Assembly (NCBI GenBank): GCA_032718475.1
Contig: JAUCBJ010008748.1
Coordinates: 20,717-84,716, forward strand
Direction: 5' to 3'
Origin: Nemertoderma westbladi
Taxonomy: Eukaryota > Xenacoelomorpha > Nemertodermatida > Nemertodermatidae
DNA length: 64,000 nt
In this document: positions 34,591-46,477 of the stretch, piece by piece
Numbering within the stretch: position 1 is the stretch's first letter
Layout of the letters: each line of letters starts with the position of its first letter
Notes under the pieces: model-generated
Told to the model about the DNA's origin: nothing
The model's input: only the letters and a program-made list of their open reading frames with translations
Databases searched by the model: none
Translations under genes and position numbers: made by a program

Positions 34591-37500
34591 GTATCGCATG
34601 CGCAAGGTGTGGAGCCTACACGCATCTATACTGCTAGCGAAGTAGAAACTCCTATAGTGAACCCTATTAAGGGTAATTATAGACCTGTTGATAATGATAT
34701 TCCATATAGAACGGATCATAATCCGAGAAATTTATATACCGATAACTCGATATTAAATAACACGATGGCCCAAGAAAGTTTTACGCGTCAAATGGCTAGA
34801 ACCGAAGCCCGGCAAGCTGTAAAGGTGGGAGAGATCGTCAAGTTCAATGGAGATGAGATGAAATGGTTACCTTTTAATGAATATTACAAAGATAACATAC
34901 AGAACTCTGTGCTATCTAATGGAGAGAAACTAAGATTCCTCATCGAATGCTTGGAAGGATCTCCCAAGTTAATGGCGTTAAAGTTTATTGGACATCCAGA
35001 CGGATTAAGACAAGTTTGGGATACACTTAACATCAGGTATGGTAATAGGAATAACATAGCTGGGTATTTGTATGCAAAGTTGGTAGCGCCCCGAAAGTTT
35101 ATTAGCAGCGGAATTATAGAGTTTTCTGATGAGATTCAGGAGATCTGCAGACAATTAGATTGGCTAGGTAAGTCTCATGAGTATCAGAACACTATGGTTA
35201 TTAGAGCAGTAGCTTCTACTTTACCGAAGGGTGGAGTAGGCACACACTGGGATAAGAAAGTGTTATATATGATGGAACAACAACGAAGAGACCCTACCAT
35301 GGCTGATCTCATGTCATTCCTAGATGGAGAAGTGAAATTACAGCTCCTGAAACTGTCCAGAGAGAAGACACCGGAAAACAAGGTAAGTGAAAAACCCGTC
35401 GCTAGGAGAAAGGTAACACCAGTGTGTTATACAGATGATGGCGAAAGCCAGACTTCTCAAGGAGAAGATAGCGGGAAAGACACTGACCGCGCTTATTACG
35501 TAAATAAAATGCCTAGAGATCAGGTAAGTAAATTTAAGTCTCGATCCAATGACAAGAGAGAACAGGTAAGAAAAACTCCTCCTACGTCTCCCAAGCGAAT
35601 TCAGGTGAGAAAGCCCGAAGAAAGAATGAGAGTGCACACTGTCACCCAAAATAAGTTAAGTAACATCAAACCGAAATGTGCGCTGTGTGACGGGACCCAC
35701 CGTTTGAATATGTGTGATGAATTCCTGAAGAAGTCATTAACGGAGAGACGCGAAGTCATGTGGGATAAGCGGTTATGTTATAATTGCCTCAGACAAGGAC
35801 ACCAACGGCGAACCTGTTACTCTGACATAAGGTGTGCAAAGTGTGGTGCGAAACATCATATCTTGTTGCACGCTGAATTCGATCGAAATAGTCCTAATCA
35901 GGTAAGTGATTCCGAACTACATGTCCAATTCAGTGATGTGAACGACACTGATCAATCTGAGATGGAAGGATTCTATACGGACGAGTTCTCCGACGAAAAC
36001 GAATCTTGTTACATGATAAATACCGCAGTGTATCGAGCACTCACATATGAAAAAGATACAGACAGCGACCTCACTCTAACTACTTCTGAGCGACAACCAT
36101 CTTGGAAAGAGCCATCTTCCAATGTAGGGATCCGAGAGTTTCCTGTGGTGCAGGTAAGGGTTCACGGACCTAAACGGAGTTATGTAGTGAACGCCCTCCT
36201 GGACTCCGGCAGCACAGGAACATTCATTGATAAAGAACTAGCCGAAGACATATTCGATGGACAACCCAAGTTCCGAACTAAGCTCAACATGTCAGGAATT
36301 ATGCAAGTTTGGAAATCTACAATAACAGCGGATTATTATGTAGGAGCGTTGTCCACCCCCCAGGACGAACTAGGAGAACATAGCATAAGGTCAGTGAAAA
36401 TGGTGGCTATAAAGAACTTCGCTACTACTCAAGCAGACCTTTATAATTGGGACGAGGATGAGAGCATCCAACATCTTAAGATACCTCGATTCCAGACTGA
36501 TTATCCTGGAGTGCAAATACTCATCGGCCAAAATGCGCATGAGGCGCTCGAGACATTGGAGAAACGGCCTGCTCAACCGCAGCCACTACAGACCTATGCG
36601 GTAAGAACTAGAGTAGGTTGGTACTTTACTGGCCCTTCCCGTAGAACACTCAGAGAAAGATTACCGCAAGAGCTCGTCTGCCAAGTGAGTGAATGGGAAG
36701 ATGATACTAGTGAGGGAGACGATTTAACTGAGGGAACTCCATACTCCTCAGATAACGACGACGTTCACCAGCTTTTTGATGAGGAGAATACCATCGATCT
36801 CCTTAAGGAAAACGAGGCTTGGCAAAACCAACTGAACTTATGTCAACTTCTCTATCCATCTGAACGAGAAGCTTATAACGACGAGTTAAATGACGTCATT
36901 GAGCGTTGCAATGCCAAGACTCGAGATGAACATGCCGTACGATTCTTTACGCAAGAGGCGGTAGAGCCCAATTCCTACGATAAAGCCTTGTCGGTGGAAG
37001 AGGAAAAGGCCAAGCAGATCCAAGAGACAACTACACGTTTCCTCAAAGATCAAGGTAGGTATGAAGTCGGTCTACCTTTCCGCAAGAGAGAACCGAAGTT
37101 CATCAATAACAGACCCTTGGCGGAAAAAAGAATCGCGCAACTCCATCGACGCCTTACGGCTAATTCTTCAGCTAAAGAAATGTATCAAACACAGCTGGAG
37201 AAATTTATTAGTAAGGGATACGCGGAGAGAGTACCGGAAGAAACACCTGTGACTGAAAGAACGTATTACTTAACTCACCATTACGTTCCTAAACCCGGTA
37301 AACCACATGAAGTGAGAGTAGTGTTTGATGGCTCCGCTCTTTACATGGGTCAATCCCTTAACTCTGAATTGTTACCAGGACCCAACTTACTTCAATCTTT
37401 GTTGGGAATTCTTTTAAGATTGAGACAATATTCGATTGCTTTTGCCTCCGATATAGAAGGCATGTTCTTGCAAGTCAAAGTGTTGGATAGGGATCGAGAT

Positions 37501-40500
37501 AGCCTACGATTTCTATGGTGGCCCGAAGGAGACCTCAACCAGAAACCGGTGGAGTATTGGATGACCATCCAGGCCTTTGGGATAATCTCAAGCCCTTCCA
37601 ACGCCTGTTCGGTAGTGCGTACCACTGCAGAGGACAACCGAGAGGCCTTCTCTAAGGAAGTGATCGACAACATCAAGAGGGACATATACATGGACGACAA
37701 TCTGAAGTCCCTTCCATCAGTTGAGGAAGCCATTGAGGTCGCTAAAGGAACGGTAGAGTGCTTAAAAAGAGGTGGGTTTCGATTAACGAAATTCACCAGC
37801 AACTCCCGTGAGTTTCTGGAGTCGATCCCTGCGGAAGATCGAGGGGCGAAAGATCTAGATTTGATCAAAGATGATCTGCCAGAAACCAAGACACTCGGCT
37901 TGAAATGGGACACAGAGCGAGATATCCTGTTTTTCCAGCTAAAACAGCGAGATAATCCAGTTCGAACCAAACGGATTTGCTTAAGTATACTGAGCACTTA
38001 TTTCGATCCATTGGGATTTATTAGCCCAGTTATATTGATTGCTCGTAGTTTGGTACAACAAATGTGGCTTGAAAACCACTCATGGGACGATCCACTTAAG
38101 GGAGAATTATTGAAGAAGTGGATGAAATGGGAAGATTCTCTGCCGGCTATCGAGGATTTTATAATTTCCCGTTCATATTTTGGTCATGTTCTCCCTACGT
38201 ATTCCTATCAACTCCATGTGTTTGGAGACGCCAGCGATATGGGAATAGGTATAGTAGCCTATCTAAGAGTGGAAACTCCGGATGGAATCAAAGTCGCCTT
38301 GGTTACTTCTAAGGCATTAATCAACAACAAGTTGAAAGTTCCTCGAGCGGAGTTAAAAGCGGCTCTATACGCTACAGCCATCGGCCGGAATGTAACAGAA
38401 CAGATTGACTATCCATTAGAGAAAACTGTCTATTGGACCGACGCTTTACTCGTGTTAGAGTATATCACCAATGAAGTCTGTCAGTTCAGCGTCTTCGTTA
38501 CCAACAGAGTAGCCATCATACTTAGTCGCACGACGATGGACCAATGGAGACATTGCCCCGGAACGATTAATCCAGCAGACATCGCTTCCCGAGGAGCGAC
38601 TCCAAAGGAATTGGTAAATACTCCCGAATGGTTAGGTGGACCCGACTTTCTCTACAGAGAAGAAGAAGAATGGCCTCCACATCTCACAACAGCAGAGATC
38701 AGACAGGCCAAGGGAGCGGAGAAAGTTAAACCCAAAACTCGAGCGAGTAAATCGAAGTTGTTTAAACCTGCGGTTGATCTATCTGTATTATTTACTTCCG
38801 GAGAGGATGCTTTGGATCAGAAACCCGCAGCCACGGATAAAGAAGTCTTAGAAATCCGTGACAAGGATTGGAAATCTGGAATACCAGATATTTCGCAAGG
38901 ACTCTCACCTCTCCTGCAGAGAGTGATACGTCATTACAGTTCCTGGAATCGGCTCTGTAAAGCCGTCACCTATTTAAAACGATGTTTTCATCATCGTTAC
39001 TCCGGGACAAAGACCAATAGTGATGATGCTCCATCAACATCTGCAAGAGTCCATGTTGTTAAAGATCTTCCTAAATATAAGATATCCGACAGGTTTCTAA
39101 AGGAGAAGATCAATTACCAGGAGCATGATGAAACCAACAAACAGATGCTGAGACTCCTACAATGCTATGAGGATCCCGATAAGTATTTCCTGTTGTTAAG
39201 AAATCCGCAGATGCGCTTAAGGGATCGCTTCTCTAGTACCATGATAGATGGGTTAATACGTGTTGGAGGCAGGCTCACCAACGCCCCCTTATCCTTTGAC
39301 ACTAAGTTTCCCATACTCATTAGAAATCTTGACATACAAATCAAGATGATTGTAGATGTTCATAGCAAACTGTATCAAGCTGGAAGAGAACGAGTTCTGA
39401 GCGAAATTCGAACTCGCTTCTATTTTTATAAACCCCGTAGGGCTCTGAACCAAGTCCTTAGGAACTGCATACCCTGTAGGAAAGCATTCAGTAGGCCTTT
39501 GACACAGCGAGAGGCAGAATTACCTAGGGAAAGAGTAAGCTTCTATGAACCACCCTTTACTAATACCGGTGTGGATTTATTTGGCCCTATTGAAGTATGT
39601 ATGACTTGTAGAGCTATCCATCTCGATATGGTAAACGATCTATCCACCAACAGCTTCGTGTTGAGTTTACGACGACAGATCGCTCGCTTCGGAACCAGTA
39701 ACACGATGAGATCGGATAAGGGAACGAACTTCATTGGCGCCAACAACGAAATTCAAGCTTACGTAAAGGACTGGAACAAAAGACAGGTGGACGATCAGCT
39801 AAAGATAACAGCGTCTAGCTGGAACTTCAACGCCGCCGACGCCCCTTGGTGGGGAGGAAGTTGGGAGAGATTGATTAGGAGCGTGAAGACTGCGTTCCAC
39901 TTTATTGTACCTTGTCGCGCTTATCTCACCGACGAACTATTGCGGACGTTAATGGAGGAAATCGCCGCCTACCTCAACGAAAGACCGCTTATGCCAGTCT
40001 CTTCAAGTCCTGATTCCCTGGAAGCGCTAACACCCGCGCACTTTCTACTGTAGAAACCCGTAGCCATGCTCCCACGATCGGAGATCACAGACGGAGACGA
40101 GTACTGCCGTCGAACCTGGCAACTTATGCAGTTGCTATCCCGTCGTTTCACTGACCATTTAGAGAAACATTACCTGCCCACTCTACAACTTCGAACTAAG
40201 TGGTTTGCGCAGCAAGAAAACGTCAGCGCTGAAGACATGGTGCTTATTGTGGACCCCGATCTCCCACGTAAGCGATGGCAAACAGGACGTATCATCGAGA
40301 CTCATATCTCGAGTGATGGTTTGGTGCGAACAGTAGAGCTCGTCGTCATGCGGCGTAACTTTAAGAAACCAGGGATAGTCTTTGAGACTCAACAGCTTAA
40401 TCGCCCAGTGGGTCGTTTATGTTTACTGGAAAGAGACAGAGAGCTCTCCGGAAACTATGGAAGGCAAGAAACTCTTCCCACGACCACTTCCCTAATCCAA

Positions 40501-40527
40501 CCGACATCTAGGGACTCCCCAACTTAA
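34591..40527 (+). CDS. Element C Gag-Pol polyprotein (one internal stop)
   Basis: The first in-frame ATG is at 34765 (MAQESFTRQMARTEARQ); the frame is open from the ORF1 stop. Gag domain: VKFNGDEMKWLPFNEYY onwards. Nucleocapsid: CALCDGTHRLNMC (35677), CYNCLRQGHQRRTC (35776), CAKCGAKHH (35833). Protease: LLDSGSTGTF (Asp at 36202). RT: VVFDGSA, FASDIEGMF and YMDD at 37687. RNase H: FGDASDMG (38227) and VYWTDALLVLEYI. Integrase: finger has HSKLYQAG (Gln at 39376 for the second His) and CIPC; Asp in TGVDLFGP, Asp in SDKGTNF, Glu in GGSWERL. About 15 residues between GPIE and CMTCRAIH are missing compared with E1. TAG at 40051-40053 interrupts the C-terminus. It looks enzymatically incomplete despite its youth. 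Confidence 0.95.
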
Positions 40528-42177
40528 TATCGTTCGGAGTGGGCGTGTGACTCTATTATTTTATATTATTTTATTATTTTTATATTTATGTATGTATTAC
40601 TCTGTAATTTTATTATAATCGTTTTATTTAATTTACTAGAATATTATTTAGCGATTATTTAGTAGAATAGTGCAATATGTTCATGTTTATTGCGTACGTA
40701 ATTACTTATATTATATTTAGTGTGACGGTGAGAAACAAGTGTTTTTCTCTTTCCTTACTGTCCGTATTATATTATAAATACGTAACTACAGTAAGATGAA
40801 ATGTCCGTACTTATTAAAGTACAATAAAGCCACTACTATATTTAAGTATTATTGGTAGGCAGAGTATTAGGAATGCGAAGTTCAGATCCTCGTGTCTCGG
40901 CTAAACCAAGCTCTGGGTAGACCTTGGAAACGACTTGCCTCTTCACACTGACATTGCTTCGTGCGATATTGCTCTCATACCGTATATTAAATAATACATA
41001 TAGTAGCGTGATGTCCCTTTAACAGTAGCGTATAACGCAAAATAAATCTGTTAAACCCTTTGACCATCTGCAATTCTAGTCGATTAAGATATCGCGGCAC
41101 CCACCGATATACTTGAAAGACAAATTTTAGAATCAGTGGTTAACGTCCCCAGACAAGTTCTGGAATAAATCGGTGCCCATCTCAAATATTAATTATTTAA
41201 TATTTGTAAATCCAATAAATCAAAATCTGTAAAATTCAGATCCTTCAACAATTCTAGTCAATTAAGATATCGTAGCATTTACCGATATTCTTAAAAGGAC
41301 AATTTTCATAGAATTAAGGATCTTGTGTCCCCAGACATGTTCTAGACTCAAAATATGTCCATTTAATTATAAAATAATAAAATTTCAGGGAATAAATTTA
41401 AATTCATGCCTTTTAATGAATTTAATAAATTGCCATTTTTACGCAATTTATAACATTCCCAAAATTCCATTAATTAATAGATCAAGGGAGCGGAGATTTA
41501 TCTATTATGCGTATGAGTGTGCGAAAGTCTCCCAAACATAGTCAATAGCCGATAAAATTCATAAAGTCATGTATCAAACAGGACATTGACTATTAAAGAA
41601 TTACTATTAAATAACATCCCAGATCTGTATGCATTGGAATTACCCTAATTCTACCGCTAGCTTTACATAATGTCACCATAGCAACAACCACGCTAGAATT
41701 AGAATTGAGTTAAAAGAACAATAGAAAGCTTGTCCCATTGAATAGCATAGGGAATAAATCGCGCACTGCTAGTATCCAAGGATACATAATAATACAGTGA
41801 CATTCTGGAAGGCATTGACTAACGGACAAATGGCCCGAATGTGCGTAGTTGTGACCAGTTGTGTGGTATTTGGGAGTTTATAGGTGAATGTTACTGCTAA
41901 AGTGTGTTTACAGTAGCTAGTCGCAATCGTGAAAGTAACCTAACTCTCCAAGGAAAACCTGAAGTACATCTAAGCCTTTGGGACGGACAGTGGAGTGACT
42001 TGTGCCGGTTATCGTTGTCGTTGTACGGCTACGTCGTTGGCGAAAGTACAGCGACAGCGGTATATCGGCGCTGAGGATCTCACACTGTCCGGGGGCAAGG
42101 GAGAAGTAGGCAGCGATGCCCGCTCGCCTAATAAATATATAAACTCATTATAATGTTGGTGAACTCGTATAGCAGAT
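40528..42177 (+). other. Post-pol spacer of element C with a direct repeat
   Basis: AT-rich. About 41062-41165 and 41243-41346 are diverged direct copies (AATTCTAGTC-ATTAAGATATCG ... GTCCCCAGACA-GTTCT), offset about 181 bases. I find no ORF or RNA gene. A subgenomic transcript for ORF3/ORF4 would have to use a splice site or promoter here; I could not pick one out with confidence. Confidence 0.5.
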
Positions 42178-42576
42178 ATGACTGAATTAATAGAAGATGA
42201 TCTTGGTATCAGGGAGAGATATACTCTACCTTTACAAGCGTTTGTCGATAGCTTGATACGCGGCGACGCTGATCCAACTACTACGGAGGACAATGGTCGT
42301 TATATCGAACCGCCAATGTCCCAGGAGCAACTTACGCGTGAATTGGACTATAGAAAATTCACTGCTCGTTATACGCATCGTAATGGTACATATATGGACT
42401 TCTTGACTACTGGTCATCCTATTGATTTACACGACACAGACGATGTCGACACCGAGAGGGAAATAGTTTTATTTAAATATCATACCCAGCGGAGTCGAAA
42501 CGATAAATCGAGAATAGAACACGAGAACTCTATTCGAAATCAGCTCGAAAGAAAGGACGTGGAAGAAGGCTTGTAA
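42178..42576 (+). CDS. Element C ORF3, 132-aa acidic accessory protein
   Basis: ATG to TAA, 132 codons, beginning MTELIEDDLGIRERYTLPL. It is strongly charged and acidic in the middle (HDTDDVDTERE) with a basic helical end. No cysteine motif, signal peptide or membrane segment. It lies between pol and ORF4 in the same orientation. I do not recognise it. It could be an accessory protein of its own or a 5' exon of ORF4; I tested one possible junction, from the GT at 42573 to the AG before 43456, and it does not keep the frame. Confidence 0.55.
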   Translation: MTELIEDDLGIRERYTLPLQAFVDSLIRGDADPTTTEDNGRYIEPPMSQEQLTRELDYRKFTARYTHRNGTYMDFLTTGHPIDLHDTDDVDTEREIVLFKYHTQRSRNDKSRIEHENSIRNQLERKDVEEGL

Positions 42577-43478
42577 AGACAAATATAGGCGAACCACTGG
42601 AGAGGAGACATGTGTTAATGTCCAGGGTCCATAATGTGAATAGTTTTCCCCGGGGCACGGGTGCTCGCGGGCGGTCTCCTTCGGGAGGCTGTAAATTTCT
42701 CTTCCTTCATCGTTTTCCTGTAATTATTGTGATCAGTGTCACAATTAAAAGACAAGAATGAATGATGACGTAACGGAAAGCTCGTCCATTATGGTATCTT
42801 ATGGATACTACCATATATCCTTCCTCCTCTTTACTCCCTTTATCCCTCTATACATCGCTATTGAAAATACAACATACTTCGCCACACCTTCTCTTCCCAA
42901 CGCGCTCGGAGCTTCGGGAAACGATCACTAAACCTCCCATCCTTTACTGTTTATTTGTATGCTAATATTGGTGTCCGCACCTCCTGTCCCTGTACCATTC
43001 TGTTGATATTTATGATATCAACTTTCACCATTGTTGTTGATTTGATTAGAAAATCAACCACTTCCTAGTTTCCTCAAGTCCACAACCGTGATACAAGGAC
43101 TGAAAGGACACGCGGATAGTTTGTGAACAACTGGTACCATTATGTGTCATAAATCTGGTTGTTCACCTCCCTCAATGATTGGAGATATAAATCTTATAAT
43201 CTTATGTAGAACAACTGAGGCATTGAACTGGTTGTTCCCTCATCGCACTGGGGATAAATTCAGTTGGAGATAGTCCTCGAATGTTACAATCCTCCTACTG
43301 AGATCGTATTTCGGAATATTTCTGAATACGACATAGGTCTTCCCCTGCTCTTTACCACTACCATCAATGGAAGACATATTAGGCATACGACTTTCGGAAT
43401 ATGGAGAACATTCCATACCCCTTCGTTGATACTCAGCTGATTGCTCCTTGAGCAGAAGGCCGAGGTTTCTTTCGCACT
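42577..43478 (+). other. Hairpin-rich spacer between ORF3 and ORF4
   Basis: It contains many short perfect inverted repeats: TTGATAT/ATATCAA (about 43002-43020), TTGATT/AATCAA (about 43048-43063), GTGAACAAC/GTTGTTCAC (about 43119-43166), GAACAAC/GTTGTTC (about 43208-43236) and TCGTATT/AATACGA (about 43303-43330). No ORF on the plus strand. Confidence 0.55.
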
Positions 43479-45176
43479 ATGTATGCCAATACACCCAGCG
43501 ACATTACTAAGGTACAACGGACATCCATCGGACATCTTGCCTTTCAAGAATATGGATGGAATTTCAAAGTTGGAAATCCTACCAATTACCAGCAAGTATA
43601 TGGAGATCATTACTCTCGTTTATATTTTGATGGACCATTAACTGCGCCTGGTGCCGTATATAGCTTTATGAGTGTTCCACTTCGCCCTTCCTTAGCTATA
43701 TACACGATCTTTGAAAACGCAGCACTTGCCGGTTGGCTAGCCGATGTGTGCAGTCGTACCATACGCGCTCACCCATTAATACTTGGAACTAAACTCGCCA
43801 AGTTAGACGAACACAATAAGTTCATACGTTTCGAATGTTTCCGGCGCTTTCTGACTCCGTTCCGTAACGTCGATAGTCAGTTCAAGGACCGCGCGCTGAC
43901 CAAACTCAGTCTGAGAGACTCAGCTGCGGAGAAACTGAGTAGCGCTGGATTTGCCGTTTTTCAAGACGTTTGTATACAGAACTTACATTCATCTGTCATA
44001 CAAAGACCCCGAATACCTACAGGTTATTCTGTCGTGGAAATACAGACAGTGGATCCACTTACTGAGACCGACGCACCCACTTCGTCTATACAGTTGGAAG
44101 ATGAACCAGTATGCTTGGAATCAGAAGCGATTCAGCCTACAGCTTCCCGGAGCAGTGACAATGATTATGTCATAGAGTGGTATCAAGGTCCACAGCGTCT
44201 CACAGCGTACGATTATCGACACGCCAACTACGTTTCTCGAAAACGTTGTCGATTATGCGCATCGAGATACCACTTCACCCCTCTAGACTCGAGCGTACCT
44301 TGTTCCTATTTCCTCGAACAACCGATGATGGAAATATATTGTGCTTATTGCCGGCTTAATAACTCTCATATTTTTGCCGTCTGCCCACAATTTATGACTC
44401 AATGTCACTACTGTCAACTTAAAGGACATGAAAGTTACAATTGTCCCTTTAATCGCGATTTAGAGAGCGTAGACGAGATGATCACCCTGCGATACATCCG
44501 AGCTTGGGAAGCGAACGCGGATTTACATTGCGAATCCCGACACCGCTATTACCCTGGACGAGCTTACGAGGGAGTTTACGCGTTCCATCCTTATCTATTC
44601 GCGTCGATTGAACAGAAAACACGCGTACCAAGTTACGAGTTAATGAAGCGTGTTGGTGAGTGTATTTCCACCAAGTTTGTCAGAAAATACCTTAGAAACG
44701 TTAACCCTAATGATATAACCACATATCACCTGATCAATTTTATCCGTCAGGACCCTGAGTATGGCGACATCTTTGTGAACTCGCATCCTGAACTACGGGA
44801 AGTATCTCGGCGACCATATGAATATCGAACACGAGAACGCGAGCTGGAGAGAACCATTAAACTGAGAAAGTTCCTCACCACTCACGGTCCACCCACCGCT
44901 AGTGTCCAGACGACCCGTCAAGGACCCGTAGGAGCTGCTGTACTGAGACGCGCCCTCAAGGCCGTTAGACCTCGCTCCCCTGAGGTTGATATTAATCAAC
45001 CAGGTACTTCGACCGGCGGGTATACCGATCGTAACCCTACACCTTCTGATGCAATTGTATTGCACCCTTCACCTAGGAGCTACAGCCCTCCTCGTAAAGT
45101 GGCTCGCCCCAAAGAGAAAAGGACTCTTGCTAGCCTCAAGAAACTGCGTAAACGCCGTCCGCGTAAGAAAGACTAA
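43479..45176 (+). CDS. Element C ORF4, 565-aa accessory protein with three Cys-rich knuckles
   Basis: ATG at 43479 (an in-frame stop lies only ten codons upstream) to TAA, 78 bases before the 3' LTR. Residues 1-200 look globular (FQEYGWNFKVGNPTNYQQVY, FECFRRFLTPF). Residues ~255-330 hold CRLCASRYH ... C, CAYCRLNNSHIFAVC and CHYCQLKGHESYNC; the last is a canonical C-x2-C-x4-H-x4-C knuckle. A helical region follows (KFVRKYLRNVNPND ... YGDIFV), then a Pro/Arg/Ser/Lys-rich tail ending KLRKRRPRKKD. There is no signal peptide or transmembrane helix, so this is not an envelope. RNA or DNA binding is the reasonable inference. The decayed frame in E1 (3012-3990) sits in the same place and is weakly similar. 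No known family recognised. Confidence 0.85.
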   Translation: MYANTPSDITKVQRTSIGHLAFQEYGWNFKVGNPTNYQQVYGDHYSRLYFDGPLTAPGAVYSFMSVPLRPSLAIYTIFENAALAGWLADVCSRTIRAHPLILGTKLAKLDEHNKFIRFECFRRFLTPFRNVDSQFKDRALTKLSLRDSAAEKLSSAGFAVFQDVCIQNLHSSVIQRPRIPTGYSVVEIQTVDPLTETDAPTSSIQLEDEPVCLESEAIQPTASRSSDNDYVIEWYQGPQRLTAYDYRHANYVSRKRCRLCASRYHFTPLDSSVPCSYFLEQPMMEIYCAYCRLNNSHIFAVCPQFMTQCHYCQLKGHESYNCPFNRDLESVDEMITLRYIRAWEANADLHCESRHRYYPGRAYEGVYAFHPYLFASIEQKTRVPSYELMKRVGECISTKFVRKYLRNVNPNDITTYHLINFIRQDPEYGDIFVNSHPELREVSRRPYEYRTRERELERTIKLRKFLTTHGPPTASVQTTRQGPVGAAVLRRALKAVRPRSPEVDINQPGTSTGGYTDRNPTPSDAIVLHPSPRSYSPPRKVARPKEKRTLASLKKLRKRRPRKKD

Positions 45177-45254
45177 CTGTTTAGAGTATCTTTAGGTTTT
45201 AGAAACTGTGATTTTTATATTTTATAGACTGAAAATCCCATTTTCTGGGAGCGG

Positions 45255-46472
45255 TGTAAAAGCCTTTGCTGAATTGCCCCGTTATTTTTATTATTTTTAC
45301 ATTAAAATACTCTGTAGTTGATTTAATAGGTGTAAGAGACAGTATTATTGCTGTATCGGTGTTTTTTAGAGGATCTAAGAGCTATTTCCTCCGTATGTGT
45401 ACTGTGAAAGGCATAGTTGATGATTCTATGGCAATTCCGTGACGCAAAAGGTGATAGCTACTCTTGAACAGTAGTTACTATGACGACGGTTAACAGCTGA
45501 TATTCATACGTGTTGATTTTCTTTGTTCTACGGCATCTCTCAGTTCAGTCAGCCAATCAGAGCATTTTTATGGCTCTTGTACAGAAAATTCCTAGAAATC
45601 ACTCAATGCATTATAGGCAGTGTTTACATTCAGTCCTGAGCCAGGAGAGAGCGGCTTGGAAATATTTTGTGCTTTTCTGTTTTAGCCTAACACTAGTAGG
45701 CTTAATTATAAGGACATATATCCGTTATCACTGAATCACTGTGCAACAAATCTAAACAAACCAAATCTGCATGTACCACACACTGGTGCATACTTTTATA
45801 TTGTTATACTGCTATTTACTGTCGGTTCTTCATAATATGGTTGATGAATTATTATATTTGGAATAACGATAAATAACCCCGAAACCCCAATATTCTTGAT
45901 ATACCGAAGGTAAGAGAGGAAGGTTACATATAACGATTGTGACTTATGTTAAAGTGGTTTGAAGTGAATCTAATGTTATTTGATAGACCCTACATGAGTC
46001 GGTCCGTGTTCCTTTTATATGTGACTAAAATCAGTGAAGATCGGCAGATTAGTGTGCAGTATTGTGCAGCATTGTGTATGAGTGATACTGATAACGAAGC
46101 ATTTCCTAAAGAATGCGCCATATATGTGAAATATAACTAAGCCATATCGTTGTGAGTAGTTTAAGTCATAACTCTGTTTATATAGATAGAGCGCCACGTC
46201 CTAAAGGAACTGTTAATATTTCCCGAAGGTGAATAATATTGTCAGAGATTATATAATACTGTCAGTCGAATAATACATTAGGCTTACCTAGCAATAAGAT
46301 TAAGCCGTCGAACCCAATCTCCCGGGTATATCCAGCGGGTGAATGATCGCGCACAGATTGGTTTCGACTAGTGTAGTGAATCAAATACTAGTCATAGGCT
46401 AAAGGCGAATTATTATCTAGAAGACATCCTAATTTGGCGGGTTAAACTGCCAAAGGTCTGAAAGCGCGAACA
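45255..46472 (+). repeat. 3' LTR of element C
   Basis: 1218 bp, nearly identical to 29055-30272. Preceded by CTGGGAGCGG, the polypurine tract, and followed by the AATCT duplication. Confidence 0.96.
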
Positions 46473-46477
46473 AATCT

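Larger units (their letters stand above)
29055..46472 (+). mobile_element. Giant BEL/Pao element C (17.4 kb, recent)
   Basis: Two 1218-bp LTRs (29055-30272, 45255-46472) flank one 8-kb gag-pol frame and two more ORFs downstream of pol. A perfect AATCT duplication marks the insertion inside B pol. By eye the LTRs differ at only two positions (near 29932/46132 and 30188/46388), so the insertion is recent. Order: LTR, 2.26-kb leader with tandem repeats, ORF1 (32533-34590), gag-pol (34591-40527), ORF3 (42178-42576), ORF4 (43479-45176), LTR. Confidence 0.96.

Noticed and set aside
37392-37997. 201-codon minus-strand ORF
   Set aside because: Antisense shadow of the reverse transcriptase of element C, whose motifs are clear on the plus strand.
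42577-43455. Intron joining ORF3 to ORF4 (GTAAAG donor, TTGAGCAG acceptor)
   Set aside because: The sites are plausible, but the junction does not keep the ORF4 frame.
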